64,000 bases of DNA from Dethiobacter sp. (GTDB lineage Bacteria > Bacillota > Dethiobacteria > Dethiobacterales > Dethiobacteraceae), in contig JAGXRN010000007.1 of NCBI GenBank assembly GCA_018335875.1, forward strand, positions 36,362-100,361. Direction: 5' to 3'. The translations under genes and the position numbers were made by a program. The notes beneath the pieces were generated by a model. That model did no database searches and was not told the DNA's origin. It was given only the letters and a program-made list of their open reading frames with translations. Of this stretch, positions 44,062 to 52,265 are shown in pieces; position 1 is the stretch's first letter, and each line of letters begins with the position of its first letter.

Positions 44062-44490
44062 ATGCATACTAATTCTGATGCACTGGACAAGTTTGCACAA
44101 AAAAATAATATTGCCATGATTTTACTGTTCGGTTCGCGTGTTACCGGAGAGCATCGGGAAGACAGCGACATGGACCTGGGTTTGTTGTTTAGCGACAACG
44201 GGTACGATTACACCGCTGTTATCCGTGAATTGATGAACATCTTTCCCGACGTTGCTTTGGACATAGTAGTGTTAAATAAGAGTGACCCACTGCTAAACTT
44301 TCAGGTGATATCGAATTATGAGATAATTTATTGTCCTGTGAGCGAAGTATTTCTACAGTTTTACACTGAGACGATCAAAAAGTACCATGACATGCAAAAA
44401 ATCTTTAAGCTTGCAGATAACTACCTGGAAAACTTTGCCGGAGGAGTAAAAAATGGAACAATTACATGTAATCCGCCGAAAGTTAACTAA
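44062..44490 (+). CDS. MNT-type nucleotidyltransferase antitoxin (MntA-like)
   Basis: 142 residues with the minimal nucleotidyltransferase motif GSRVTGEHREDSDMDLG (GSx10DxD) near residue 26 and a later DIVVLNK strand. In HEPN/MNT systems this protein neutralises the toxin by AMPylating its tyrosine. The HEPN gene begins inside its 3' end (38-base overlap). The last ~15 residues are read through the partner's ribosome site. Confidence 0.85.
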   Translation: MHTNSDALDKFAQKNNIAMILLFGSRVTGEHREDSDMDLGLLFSDNGYDYTAVIRELMNIFPDVALDIVVLNKSDPLLNFQVISNYEIIYCPVSEVFLQFYTETIKKYHDMQKIFKLADNYLENFAGGVKNGTITCNPPKVN

Positions 44491-44878
44491 CCTTACCGGA
44501 TATAGCGCCGAATTAGAACCGTTCAGGGAATATACATTTGACCAGTATGCCTCTAATTATTTTATCAGGCGTACCGGCGAGAGACTGGTTCAGTTAATTG
44601 TGGAAAATATGGTGGATATTAACTCGCTGCTTATCGTGAGAGAAAACCACCCACCGCCAAAAGATTACTTTGCTTCATTTACAATCCTCGGCGAAGTGGG
44701 TATTCTTCCCCGAAGCTTTGCGGCGGAGCTGGCTCCATGCACCGGGATGAGAAACAGAATAGTCCATGAATACGACAAAATTGAAGACCAAATTGTTTTT
44801 GACAGTATTCCTAAGCTGTTGGATATGGTTGTGGAGTATACCAGTATTATCAATAAGGACTTGAGGAAGCATTCATAA
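44453..44878 (+). CDS. HEPN-domain RNase toxin (HepT-like)
   Basis: 141 residues, ATG after GGAGGAG. A four-helix HEPN domain with the active-site motif R-x4-H-x-Y in GMRNRIVHEYDKI near residue 102. HepT toxins cleave RNA; the Tyr is the residue AMPylated by MntA. Forms a type VII toxin-antitoxin pair with the preceding gene. Confidence 0.87.
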   Translation: MEQLHVIRRKLTNLTGYSAELEPFREYTFDQYASNYFIRRTGERLVQLIVENMVDINSLLIVRENHPPPKDYFASFTILGEVGILPRSFAAELAPCTGMRNRIVHEYDKIEDQIVFDSIPKLLDMVVEYTSIINKDLRKHS

Positions 44879-45000
44879 ATAATTAATATATTAACAAAAA
44901 CTCTTTGATGAGATAATAGGTCTAATGAGTAATAAGTGATTACAATAAACACAAACGCACGTGGGTTTAAATCTCCAAAATAAATCAAAGGGGGATAACT

Positions 45001-45102
45001 ATGAAGAAAAGTTTAAGTATTAGCTTGGTATTAGTGGAAGGAGCACTCTGGTCCGACGGCCATTCTGAATGGGATATCCCTATTGGCCGGGAGGTTTTCT
45101 AA
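45001..45102 (+). other. Short reading frame, possible truncated gene
   Basis: A 33-codon frame beginning MKKSLSISLVLV after GGGGGAT and ending before a terminator at 45139. It looks like the start of a secreted protein cut short, not recognised. The surrounding 44879-45337 has no other gene. Confidence 0.3.
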
Positions 45103-45138
45103 GTATTAACATGGTTTGCCAATACCTTTATTGTCTCG

Positions 45139-45172
45139 ACCATCCACTTTTTAGGTGGATGGTATTTTTTTT
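45139..45172 (+). terminator. Rho-independent terminator
   Basis: ACCATCCAC and GGTGGATGGT form a stem with a six-base loop followed by eight T. Confidence 0.85.
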
Positions 45173-45337
45173 GTCTCTCTGCTATGAGTTTTTTTACTGG
45201 GCTTTCGTGCAAACACATTCATACTCCAATAAAAAAAATAAAGAATGACGTCAATACCTGCGTGCTGGCCAGTGAAGTGCTGAGGGGAGCCCGTGATGCT
45301 GGTACGGAAGTTGAAGAAATTTTATTGTTTTGCCGCT

Positions 45338-46693
45338 TTACAATCTCATTTCGTCGTCTTCCCGCGCCTTTTTTAGTTTAAGCCAACGGGATATCAAAAA
45401 GTAGATCATGGCAAGAAGAATCGCGCCGCCGGCGGCAATAACAATCCACGGTAATTTGGATGTTGGAGACGATGCTCCCGCATCAGCAGAAGCTGCAATG
45501 TCCATTTTCTTTTCAATGCTGGTGGAAAGAGGGATTTCTTTTTTATAATACTCACCGTAATCGTCCTCATAGGACAAAAACAGCTTTCCCGAAACTGCGC
45601 CCAGCACACCTGATCCCACTCGAAAGTTAGTTCTTCCCGTTTGGGAACTACCTGGAAGTATTGTGCCAACGAGCACGCTGCCGCCAGTGCTGAGTCCCGG
45701 AATTTCAAATTTCAGCAAAGCGTTGTAAATAGTGCTTTTACCGAGATTCATGAGCGTCATTGCAAAGGTCGGCGTATCTCCTTGTGTCAACCGAACCGGA
45801 AGAGAAGGTTCTTCATATTCGAGTCGCACAGGTTGACGAAGATGCAGGATTATGCGGTCAGAGGCACTAAGTGCATTGCCGTCACCATCCTCATATTCCA
45901 TCATAATGGTTGCCAGATGAGGTTTGGACTGCGCCGTTGCTGTTGCCGTCACCACAAAGCTCCAGGTATAAGTATCGCCTTGGACAATCTGCCTGCGGTA
46001 TTCAGCGCCTGTACCCACGGGTAAAATATCCCCACTGCTCTCTGAAAAGGAAAGTTTGATATTTTTGACCTGTTGTGAGTTGCTGGTGTTTCGTATGGTC
46101 ACTGTAACCGTTGCACTTTCTCCCGCTTCCAGAAAGTTGCGATCCAGTTTATAGCTATCCACCATCAGCTTGGGTTGAGAAGATGGCGTTTTTATTGGCT
46201 CAGGCTTAGATGCATGCGGATCGATGCCGTCGTTGATATGGACATATAGCATAAACTCCTGCGAAAAAGTTTCTCCGTTAACAGTCTCCCCCCTTACACT
46301 GATGGTAACGGGATAATTTCCGTTAGCACGCGTTGCAGACAATGCAAGTGAAAATTCGATTAAGTAGCATTCTACAGTTCCGCTGTCAAAGGTGAAACTC
46401 ATTTTGCTAAACTGCTTCTCATAATTTTTGAAGATGAAAGGAGAATTTGCCGGCTCACCCAGTTTGACAGTGGCAGTTAGGGTGCCTGCTACCGTTTCAG
46501 ACAGCAGAGGGAGTACTATTTTTGCTTTACCGTCGGACACTGTGGGCAGATACCCTTGCGCATAACTTTTCTCCATTCCTTCATAAACATACTTGGTATC
46601 AATAACTAGTACCGGTCCTGTGGCGGAAACAATAGCCGTCTTCGATATATAGCAGAGCAGCATTATGATAAAGAAGCAAAGAACTCTTTTCAT
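45338..46693 (-). CDS. CARDB/COG1361-type surface protein with C-terminal membrane anchor
   Basis: 451 residues: signal peptide (about 1-24), three or more beta-sandwich domains (ATVTVTIRNTSNSQQVKNIK and TFAMTLMNLGKSTIYNALL are CARDB-like repeats), and a C-terminal helix (about 415-435) with a charged tail. Such proteins are encoded beside LolCDE/MacB-type ABC transporters and probably act as an extracellular adaptor. Its ABC transporter and regulator genes upstream on the same strand are destroyed, so it is likely an orphan, although intact itself. Confidence 0.7.
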   Translation of the reverse strand: MKRVLCFFIIMLLCYISKTAIVSATGPVLVIDTKYVYEGMEKSYAQGYLPTVSDGKAKIVLPLLSETVAGTLTATVKLGEPANSPFIFKNYEKQFSKMSFTFDSGTVECYLIEFSLALSATRANGNYPVTISVRGETVNGETFSQEFMLYVHINDGIDPHASKPEPIKTPSSQPKLMVDSYKLDRNFLEAGESATVTVTIRNTSNSQQVKNIKLSFSESSGDILPVGTGAEYRRQIVQGDTYTWSFVVTATATAQSKPHLATIMMEYEDGDGNALSASDRIILHLRQPVRLEYEEPSLPVRLTQGDTPTFAMTLMNLGKSTIYNALLKFEIPGLSTGGSVLVGTILPGSSQTGRTNFRVGSGVLGAVSGKLFLSYEDDYGEYYKKEIPLSTSIEKKMDIAASADAGASSPTSKLPWIVIAAGGAILLAMIYFLISRWLKLKKAREDDEMRL

Positions 46694-46708
46694 CTAGTAT
46701 CCCTCTCC

Positions 46709-47650
46709 TCACAGTTCGCGGATGTTTTCCACGATACTTCTCCTGACGATGTTGACAACCTTGGAGCGGACATTCAGGAAGCATATCCCAAACAACACCG
46801 CGACGAACAGGAGCGGCTGCCAAACAGGAGGGAGAGCCTTACCAGCTGTGATATAACCCTTGGTAAGCAACCACCCGCACAGCGTCAGTTGCACAGCCAT
46901 ACCGATGGCTGTGCCCCAGGCAAACATGGACGCCAACTGCCACAAATACGAGCTCAATACCTCTCGCTCGGATGCGCCGACCGCGCGTATGGTGCCAATC
47001 TCTCGCTTGCTCGCACGAATACGGGCTGAAAGAGCGTTGCTAACCATGCTGGCACAGATGGCAAAGAATAGGGTCACCACCGCCCCCGCTGCAATTAGCA
47101 GGCCGTATGCCGTCTCTCTGTTCTCTCTTGCCAGAGCTACATACGAAAACAGCTTCACACCGGGTGACCGCGCTGCAATTAGCGAGAGATTTGTTTCCAG
47201 ATATTCCTCCATCGCAGCGTTCGGACTTTCAGCGAGAGTGACCGAAAGGGCTGCATAAGGGAGGTCGAAGCCAAGTGCGTTCAATCCTGCCGTGGTGGTG
47301 ACAATATTGCCAATCGCGGGATAGAAGAAAGAGGAGAAATAACTTTCCAGGTACTTGCGGTGATGCAGTCGATCTTCTATTTTAAGTAGTTCAATTAGCA
47401 TTGAAACGTATTTTTCGTCCGGTTTTTTCTTGTCCAGCAGCACAGGCAGCAATATATTTTCATAGGCCGTCAGTTCCTGCACAAGATTATATGCCTGAAA
47501 CACGAAGCCAAACCTGCGCCGACGCAGAATAGAAATTTGATTGTCGTTATAGGCAAAGAGATCCTCACCCTGATAAAGGACCTTCCCCCCTGTTGGATAC
47601 TCCAGTCCACCGAGAATGTGCAGAAAAGTCGATTTGCCCGACCCGCTCGG
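46709..47650 (-). pseudogene. Collapsed ABC transporter: ATPase N-half joined to permease C-half
   Basis: On the minus strand the ATPase begins abruptly at its Walker A (SGSGKSTFLHILGGLEYPTG, 47647 downward), continues through the Q-loop FVFQAYNLVQELTAYENILL and IEDRLHHR, then switches without stop to the C-terminal half of an FtsX/MacB-type permease (LSARIRASKREIGTIRAVGA, final helix, and VRRSIVENIREL at the end). The ATPase signature, Walker B and the permease N-terminus are absent. At least two deletions shaped this locus. Confidence 0.85.
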
Positions 47651-48084
47651 GCATCATTGTAATAGACGCTCATTTTTTGTAAGTCAATTCGCAATCCGCC
47701 TTTATTGTAAAGTAGAGTCTGATTCCTCCTGAGCAGTGCACGGATACGCGAAAGCAATTCCAACATGCGGAAAGGCTTTGTCACATAATCGTCGCCGCCC
47801 GCATCGAGTCCCCGCACGACTTGTATTTCATCATCTCTTGCGGTTAAAAAGAGGATAGGAGTGTCCTTCCCGGCGCTGCGCCAAGTGGCGCAGAGATCGA
47901 GCCCATTACCATCTGGAAGGACGATGTCCAAAATAATCAGGGAGTAAGTGTTTTCTGCTGCAAAACATCGCGCTTCCTTGTACGTGCCGGCGCAATCAAT
48001 CGAATAACCTTCGCGCCGCAGCAGCTCGCACAGGCCATCCTGTAAAAATATATCATCCTCAACAAGTAGTAACTTTGTTCCCAT
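47645..48084 (-). pseudogene. OmpR-family response regulator, truncated
   Basis: An intact receiver domain (KLLLVEDD, phospho-acceptor Asp in LIILDIVLPDGNG, LTARDDE, DDYVTKPF) is followed by only the first strands of the winged-helix effector (GGLRIDLQKMSVYYNDA); the DNA-binding helices and any kinase gene are gone. The frame then runs out of register into ATPase sequence. The protein could still be made but cannot bind DNA in the normal way. Confidence 0.85.
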
Positions 48085-48444
48085 AGCAACAACCTCTTAC
48101 TGCATTAAATTTACTATCAGTATATCACAGCAACATGCTCTTGGAGTATGCTTTGAAAGGCTTACAAAATTGTAAGAATGCGTTTCTACTCATGACATTG
48201 AACTTAAATAAAGGGTTTAGGCATAAATTTTGCAAAAATCTAACTTTTCATAATGATCCTGGACGCAAAGAAAGTATACACTTTTCCAGTTCACCCGTGG
48301 CTTGTAAGCTTCAACACCTGTTTTCTGTTCTGAATAAAGGGGTAATGGCATACTGGTTAATCTCACGACATGGAACGCATCCCTGGGAGGTGCGGGGTAT
48401 AAAAACAAACGACGCACCGATTGTCCTCAGTGCATCGTAAATAA

Positions 48445-48534
48445 GGCTCTGGCGGAAACCTATTCTCCCGGGGACCAACGTCCCAAGTACCATCGGCGCT
48501 GGAGGGCTTAACGGCCGTGTTCGGATCGGGAACG
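48445..48534 (-). rRNA. 5S rRNA, 3' portion (partial or degenerate copy)
   Basis: The minus strand contains the universal 5S core CGAACACGG, TTAAGCCC and CCAGCGCCGATGGTACT followed by GGGAGAATAGG. The expected 5' strand of helices I and II is not found upstream (48535-48590), so only about 90 bases are 5S-like. No 16S or 23S genes are in the window. Probably a remnant; functionality doubtful. Confidence 0.7.
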
Positions 48535-48900
48535 CAAAATCGAAGCGTGGTTCCGGGTCTTCCCGGATTGTGCCGGCGAAAATGCCGTGAGCATAACGCT
48601 GAACGAAACGGGAGTGTGCACACCAAAGAAATGGAAAGAGACCTGCATCGATGGTTCCAGGCACTCTTTTTCAGTCTATTTTAGCCATAATCAACCATGT
48701 AGTTCCGTCTTTACAGAGGCAGGCTGTCGATGTGTTCGATGCTATGGTAAACCAACAAGCTGTGAAAATCGTCAAGTGAAAAATGCGACAAAGTGGGGTG
48801 AAATCGGCGCTAGTAAACATAATATACGATTAAACTGGAAATCATTGAATTTCAAAAGTCCTTGATTTATAAGGGTTTTTCGGGTATAATAACTTTACAT

Positions 48901-48942
48901 GCGCTTGTAGCTCAGGGGATAGAGCGACGGATTCCTAATCCC
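48901..48942 (+). tRNA. tRNA-Arg(CCT), 5' half only
   Basis: GCGCTTG acceptor strand, GCTC-AGGGGATA-GAGC D-arm, and anticodon arm ACGGA-TTCCTAA-TCC (anticodon CCT) are perfect. Immediately after the anticodon stem the sequence turns into CAAAAAAAC; variable loop, T-arm and 3' acceptor strand are missing. A broken tRNA gene, most simply a left-over end of an integration or deletion event. Confidence 0.85.
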
Positions 48943-49087
48943 AAAAAAACGGTTTTTCACTAAGTTTCTTAAGTGTCAAAAAGGGCCAAAACGCCCGTAA
49001 AATAAGGCTTTCCCCGCAGGAGAACGTTTGTTAGATTCGCCAAAAAACAGTAAATTTTAAAGCTTCCGTGACCATTTCGTGACCACG

Positions 49088-49122
49088 ACCATCCACTTTA
49101 TTATGAGTGGGTGGTTTGTTTT
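49088..49122 (+). terminator. Rho-independent terminator
   Basis: ACCATCCACT pairs with AGTGGGTGGT, followed by TTGTTTT. It shares its ACCATCCAC arm with the terminator at 45139. Confidence 0.6.
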
Positions 49123-49126
49123 ATAC

Positions 49127-49152
49127 GAAAAAGACGTGCCTTTGCACGTCTT
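49127..49152 (-). terminator. Terminator of the DUF1540 gene
   Basis: On the minus strand AAGACGTGC and GCACGTCTT form a stem with a four-base loop followed by T5. Confidence 0.8.
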
Positions 49153-49159
49153 AGAAAGA

Positions 49160-49336
49160 TTAATGCTTGGGGCGGAAAGTAGCACAGTCGGTCTCTTCAG
49201 TGTCTGACGCGTTAGGCGGTTGAATTTCAATAGATGAAGCGAGGCAGTGATTGCGTTCATCATTAAATTCACAGGTGTCTACGACACATTTTACCCTCGT
49301 TATCGAGTCTTCTTGCCGTTGTGCGCGGGACTCCAT
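49160..49336 (-). CDS. DUF1540 cysteine-rich small protein
   Basis: 58 codons starting at an ATG that lies 8 bases behind a perfect AGGAGGT. Four cysteines in the DUF1540 pattern: VKCVVDTCEFNDERNHCLAS plus a late C in ETDCATF. The family is found in sporulating Firmicutes and is presumed to bind metal; no function is known. It is transcribed away from the iron-regulated cluster that starts 170 bases to the right on the other strand, and has its own terminator. Confidence 0.8.
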   Translation of the reverse strand: MESRAQRQEDSITRVKCVVDTCEFNDERNHCLASSIEIQPPNASDTEETDCATFRPKH

Positions 49337-49505
49337 AAATATTACCTCCTATTAAGAATTCTGAAAATATATTTTGTAGAGATGAATGATTTTATACATG
49401 TTAAACAGTTCTTGTATTTTTAATTATTATTGCTCTAATAACAAATATTGGGTCAAATGAGAGAAGGCCAAACAAAAACAGGCATATTTTTAATATGAAA
49501 GAGCA

Positions 49506-49534
49506 TTGACAAGTTATTTAAATAGTAATATAAT
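49506..49534 (+). promoter_or_regulatory. Consensus sigma-A promoter of the heme/nitrogenase-like cluster
   Basis: TTGACA (49506-49511), exactly 17 bases, TATAAT (49529-49534): both hexamers match consensus perfectly. It drives the genes from 49668 onward with a leader of about 125 bases. Confidence 0.9.
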
Positions 49535-49540
49535 TAAAAT

Positions 49541-49567
49541 CAGTGAGAATGAATATCAGTCTCACTG
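49541..49567 (+). promoter_or_regulatory. Fur-box-like operator
   Basis: A palindrome CAGTGAGA-11-TCTCACTG spans the expected transcription start. Inside, TGAGAATGAATATCA (49544-49558) agrees with the Fur 7-1-7 core TGATAATNATTATCA at 12 of 14 defined positions. Location just downstream of the -10 box suits repression under iron sufficiency. Confidence 0.75.
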
Positions 49568-49667
49568 AATATACATATATTAAATCTGTTGCTGTTTAAT
49601 AAGGAATCTTAATAGTGAAAGAGCGTTAGTGTTTAAGTTAGCTTAATTATGTCAGGAGCTGATACAT

Positions 49668-49946
49668 ATGACGGTATTATTGGTAGGCGCAGACCGGTTA
49701 GGCAATATTCCAAAAGAGCTTGAACAATACGGTTGTGAGAAAATTATTCATTGGGATGGACGCAAGGTGCAAGATAAAAAGATTCCCAAACAGGTTGATA
49801 TGGTATTAATGTTTTACGATTATTTGGGTCACGCCCTGATGGCTGATATAAAATCACAGGCTAAGAAGAGGAATTTGCCGGTGGTATTTTCACGCCGAGG
49901 CACGGCAGATTTAAAAAAAGCTCTGGACTACCACTCTTTAGGATGA
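49668..49946 (+). CDS. DUF2325 family protein
   Basis: 92 residues of the DUF2325 family: VLLVGADRLGNIPKELEQYG at the N-terminus, HWDGRK, and NLPVVFSRRGTADLKKAL at the end form a small Rossmann-like domain. Function is unknown; family members occur beside metal-homeostasis and stress genes. It is the first gene behind the Fur-box promoter, so it should be made under iron limitation. Ribosome site GGAG is moderate. Confidence 0.8.
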   Translation: MTVLLVGADRLGNIPKELEQYGCEKIIHWDGRKVQDKKIPKQVDMVLMFYDYLGHALMADIKSQAKKRNLPVVFSRRGTADLKKALDYHSLG

Positions 49947-49985
49947 AATTTTACCGACATGCCATTAACAGGGAGTTGAGTTAGC

Positions 49986-50186
49986 ATGTTAAACGAAAGT
50001 CACCAAAAGATTCTAACTAAAATGTATCAGCTTTACGAGTCATTATTTCTACATAACGGTTATGGCGAAATGAAGATAGAAATCAAGCTTTTAAAAAGAG
50101 GTCAAAAAGAAGTCATAATTCATTGCGGCAAGCAGTATCGTTATGTTGTTGACAATGAAAACCAGCCGGGTGGGCCGGCGGAGTAA
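49986..50186 (+). CDS. Hypothetical small protein
   Basis: 66 residues, preceded by GGGAG; not recognised. Two parts are visible: an N-terminal helix (HQKILTKMYQLYESLF) and a beta-rich second half (MKIEIKLLKRGQKEVIIHCG, then QYRYVVD) that could be a small sheet domain. Second gene of the iron-regulated unit, 39 bases behind the DUF2325 gene and before the attenuator-like hairpin. Confidence 0.6.
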   Translation: MLNESHQKILTKMYQLYESLFLHNGYGEMKIEIKLLKRGQKEVIIHCGKQYRYVVDNENQPGGPAE

Positions 50187-50242
50187 TAATTTATTAAGTT
50201 AAGCTTTACTGTGAAAGTTCTGGAAGGTGGTTCTGTGGGTGA

Positions 50243-50286
50243 ACCCTTCCAAGAAACATTGTTTCTTGGAAGGGTATTATTTTTTT
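50243..50286 (+). terminator. Terminator or attenuator upstream of the nifH-like gene
   Basis: ACCCTTCCAAGAAAC pairs perfectly with GTTTCTTGGAAGGGT (three-base loop) and is followed by a T-rich run. GGAAGG at 50222-50227 could instead pair with CCTTCC at 50245-50250 and prevent the terminator, so conditional read-through is possible. Confidence 0.75.
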
Positions 50287-50317
50287 AAAAAAATTAATTG
50301 GTCTGGGAGGTTAACAA

Positions 50318-51085
50318 ATGAGAAAAATTGCGATTTATGGAAAGGGGGGAATCGGTAAATCCACCACTACATCCAATCTCTCAGCAGCCCTATCTGTTTT
50401 GGGTTGCAAAGTGATGCAAATTGGCTGTGATCCAAAGGCAGATTCAACAAAAAACCTGATGGGTGGGAAAATGGTACCCACGGTGCTTGACAGCATCAAG
50501 TTGAAAAAAGAGGAAATATCCCTTACGGATATTGTATTTAAAGGGTTTAACAATGTGCTTTGTGTGGAAGCCGGTGGCCCTACACCAGGTATCGGGTGTG
50601 CCGGGAGGGGTATTATTACTGCCTTCGAAAAGCTCGAAGAGTTAAAAGCTTTCGAAACATATCAGCCGGATGTGGTAATCTATGATGTTTTAGGAGATGT
50701 GGTATGCGGAGGGTTTGCCATGCCGCTGCGGGGAGGATACGCTGAAGATGTTTTGATTGTAACTTCGGGGGAAATGATGTCTCTCTATGCGGCTTCCAAT
50801 ATTGCCAGTGCTGTCAGCCAATTTCGCAGCAAGGGCTATGCCCGGCTAAAAGGCTTAATTTTAAACGCTAAAGGCGTTGATAATGAATATGAGATTGTGG
50901 GAAAAGCAGCCGGGGAAATTGACACAGAAATTATTCACTACATACCCAGGGATGGAAGCGTGCAAAAAGCGGAAAATGACGGGAAAACAGTTGTAGAGGC
51001 ATTTCCCGATTCTGAGATGGCTAAGATTTACATGTCACTGGCTAATACCATTCTGACGGGCAAAACCCAGGCTCAGACCTCTTAA
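50318..51085 (+). CDS. NifH/BchL/CfbC-like nitrogenase-type Fe protein
   Basis: 255 residues, all key parts of a nitrogenase iron protein: P-loop [13 protein letters not shown] (8-20), CDPKADST (37-44), cluster ligands Cys94 ([10 protein letters not shown]) and Cys130 ([19 protein letters not shown]). Two subunits would hold one [4Fe-4S] cluster and deliver electrons with ATP hydrolysis to the NifD/K-like pair encoded at 54133-56710. It lacks nif neighbours (nifB, E, N, V), so nitrogen fixation is not indicated. Relatives act in chlorophyll (BchL), F430 (CfbC) and other reductions. Start ATG after GGGAGG; downstream of the attenuator. Confidence 0.93.
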   Translation: MRKIAIYGKGGIGKSTTTSNLSAALSVLGCKVMQIGCDPKADSTKNLMGGKMVPTVLDSIKLKKEEISLTDIVFKGFNNVLCVEAGGPTPGIGCAGRGIITAFEKLEELKAFETYQPDVVIYDVLGDVVCGGFAMPLRGGYAEDVLIVTSGEMMSLYAASNIASAVSQFRSKGYARLKGLILNAKGVDNEYEIVGKAAGEIDTEIIHYIPRDGSVQKAENDGKTVVEAFPDSEMAKIYMSLANTILTGKTQAQTS

Positions 51086-51118
51086 TGAAACTTTAGAAAT
51101 GAAAGGAGAGATTGAGTG

Positions 51119-52255
51119 ATGTTAAAAAAACAAGCACTGCTTATTTTAGTAATACTTTCTTTAACACTGGCGGGTTGCGGCGGTAAATCTCAGCCTGTAA
51201 ACCAGCCAACTCAGGCAGCCGCGGTGGAAACTGAAGAAGCAAAACCGGATGAGAAAGACGTTGGAGAAACACCAGACAACAGTGTTGAAATCCCTGTAGC
51301 AAGTGATACAGAAGAGTCCGATAAGAATAACGATGAGGGCACCCAAGAAGCAAAAGCACCTTCGGTCAGTGTGACACCGACGCCTGCAGCGCCGACAGCC
51401 CCTGTGGCGCAACCGACCAAGTTTCGGTTGGTAGAATCTGACGGCACAGTATTTGAAAGGGACACTGTACCTCAGCGCATAGTTATACTATCTGTGCCCA
51501 CAGCTATCATTATGGATACATTGGGAATTGAACTGGTAGGGATCACCATGACTAGCCGCACATTGCCTCCTAGGTTGGCTGACTTGCCGGAAGCAGGAAT
51601 GCCCAGGGATCCCAATATTGAAGTTATCAAATCCTTAAATGCTGATTTGGTCATTATATCTACAGATTTCAAACAGATGAACAAAGCCAAAATGGAACAG
51701 CATAATATACCTACCTATTATATTAGTAATCAGCTTTATGAAGATACATTTAAAAGCATTGAAATACTTGGCAAAGCGTTTGGCAAGGAAGCAGAAGCCA
51801 ACCAATTGATTAGAGACATGAGGGCCAGGGAAAACCAGGTTCTGAATGCTGCTAAAGGTAAACCCGCCCCCAAGGTGCTGATCCTGTTTGGTACTGCAGA
51901 TTCCTTCCTGATGCAAAAAAGCAACACCTATGCGGGTAATTTGGTAGCGAAGCTTGGCGGAATAAACATTTCCGACCAAATCAAGCTAAGCGAGGTCTCA
52001 ACCGGCAATATTCCCCTCAACATCGAGCAGGTAGTTGCATTAAATCCTGACATCATCTTCCGAATTTCCCACGGTACTGCTGAAGAGACTCAACAGATAT
52101 ACGACAAAGAATTTGCTACGAATCCCATTTGGAATGCCGTTTCAGCCCACAAAAACAACAGGGTTTATGACTTGCCGATGAACCTGTTTTTCTCTAACTC
52201 CGGCTTGCAGGTCATAGATTCACTGGAACACTTAGCCAAACTTATGTACCCATAG
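51119..52255 (+). CDS. IsdE-like heme/iron-complex-binding lipoprotein
   Basis: 378 residues. Lipobox LTLAGC with Cys20, a Thr/Pro/Glu-rich linker to about residue 100, then a FecB/IsdE-type cluster-A-3 binding fold. The order PQRIVILSVPTAIIMDTL, ELVGITMTSRTLPPRLADLP, IKSLNADLVI, NPDIIFRISHG and NNRVYDLP follows staphylococcal IsdE closely; His318 in RISHG occupies the position of IsdE's heme-axial histidine and Met161 (EAGMPRD) lies near the place of its axial methionine. Receptor for heme or a related tetrapyrrole, feeding the next two gene products. GTG 51116 is an alternative start. Confidence 0.8.
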   Translation: MLKKQALLILVILSLTLAGCGGKSQPVNQPTQAAAVETEEAKPDEKDVGETPDNSVEIPVASDTEESDKNNDEGTQEAKAPSVSVTPTPAAPTAPVAQPTKFRLVESDGTVFERDTVPQRIVILSVPTAIIMDTLGIELVGITMTSRTLPPRLADLPEAGMPRDPNIEVIKSLNADLVIISTDFKQMNKAKMEQHNIPTYYISNQLYEDTFKSIEILGKAFGKEAEANQLIRDMRARENQVLNAAKGKPAPKVLILFGTADSFLMQKSNTYAGNLVAKLGGINISDQIKLSEVSTGNIPLNIEQVVALNPDIIFRISHGTAEETQQIYDKEFATNPIWNAVSAHKNNRVYDLPMNLFFSNSGLQVIDSLEHLAKLMYP

Positions 52256-52265
52256 GGGGAGAATA

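Noticed and set aside
48445-48600. Complete 5S rRNA gene
   Set aside because: The 5' strand needed for helices I and II is not found, so only the 3' part is reported.
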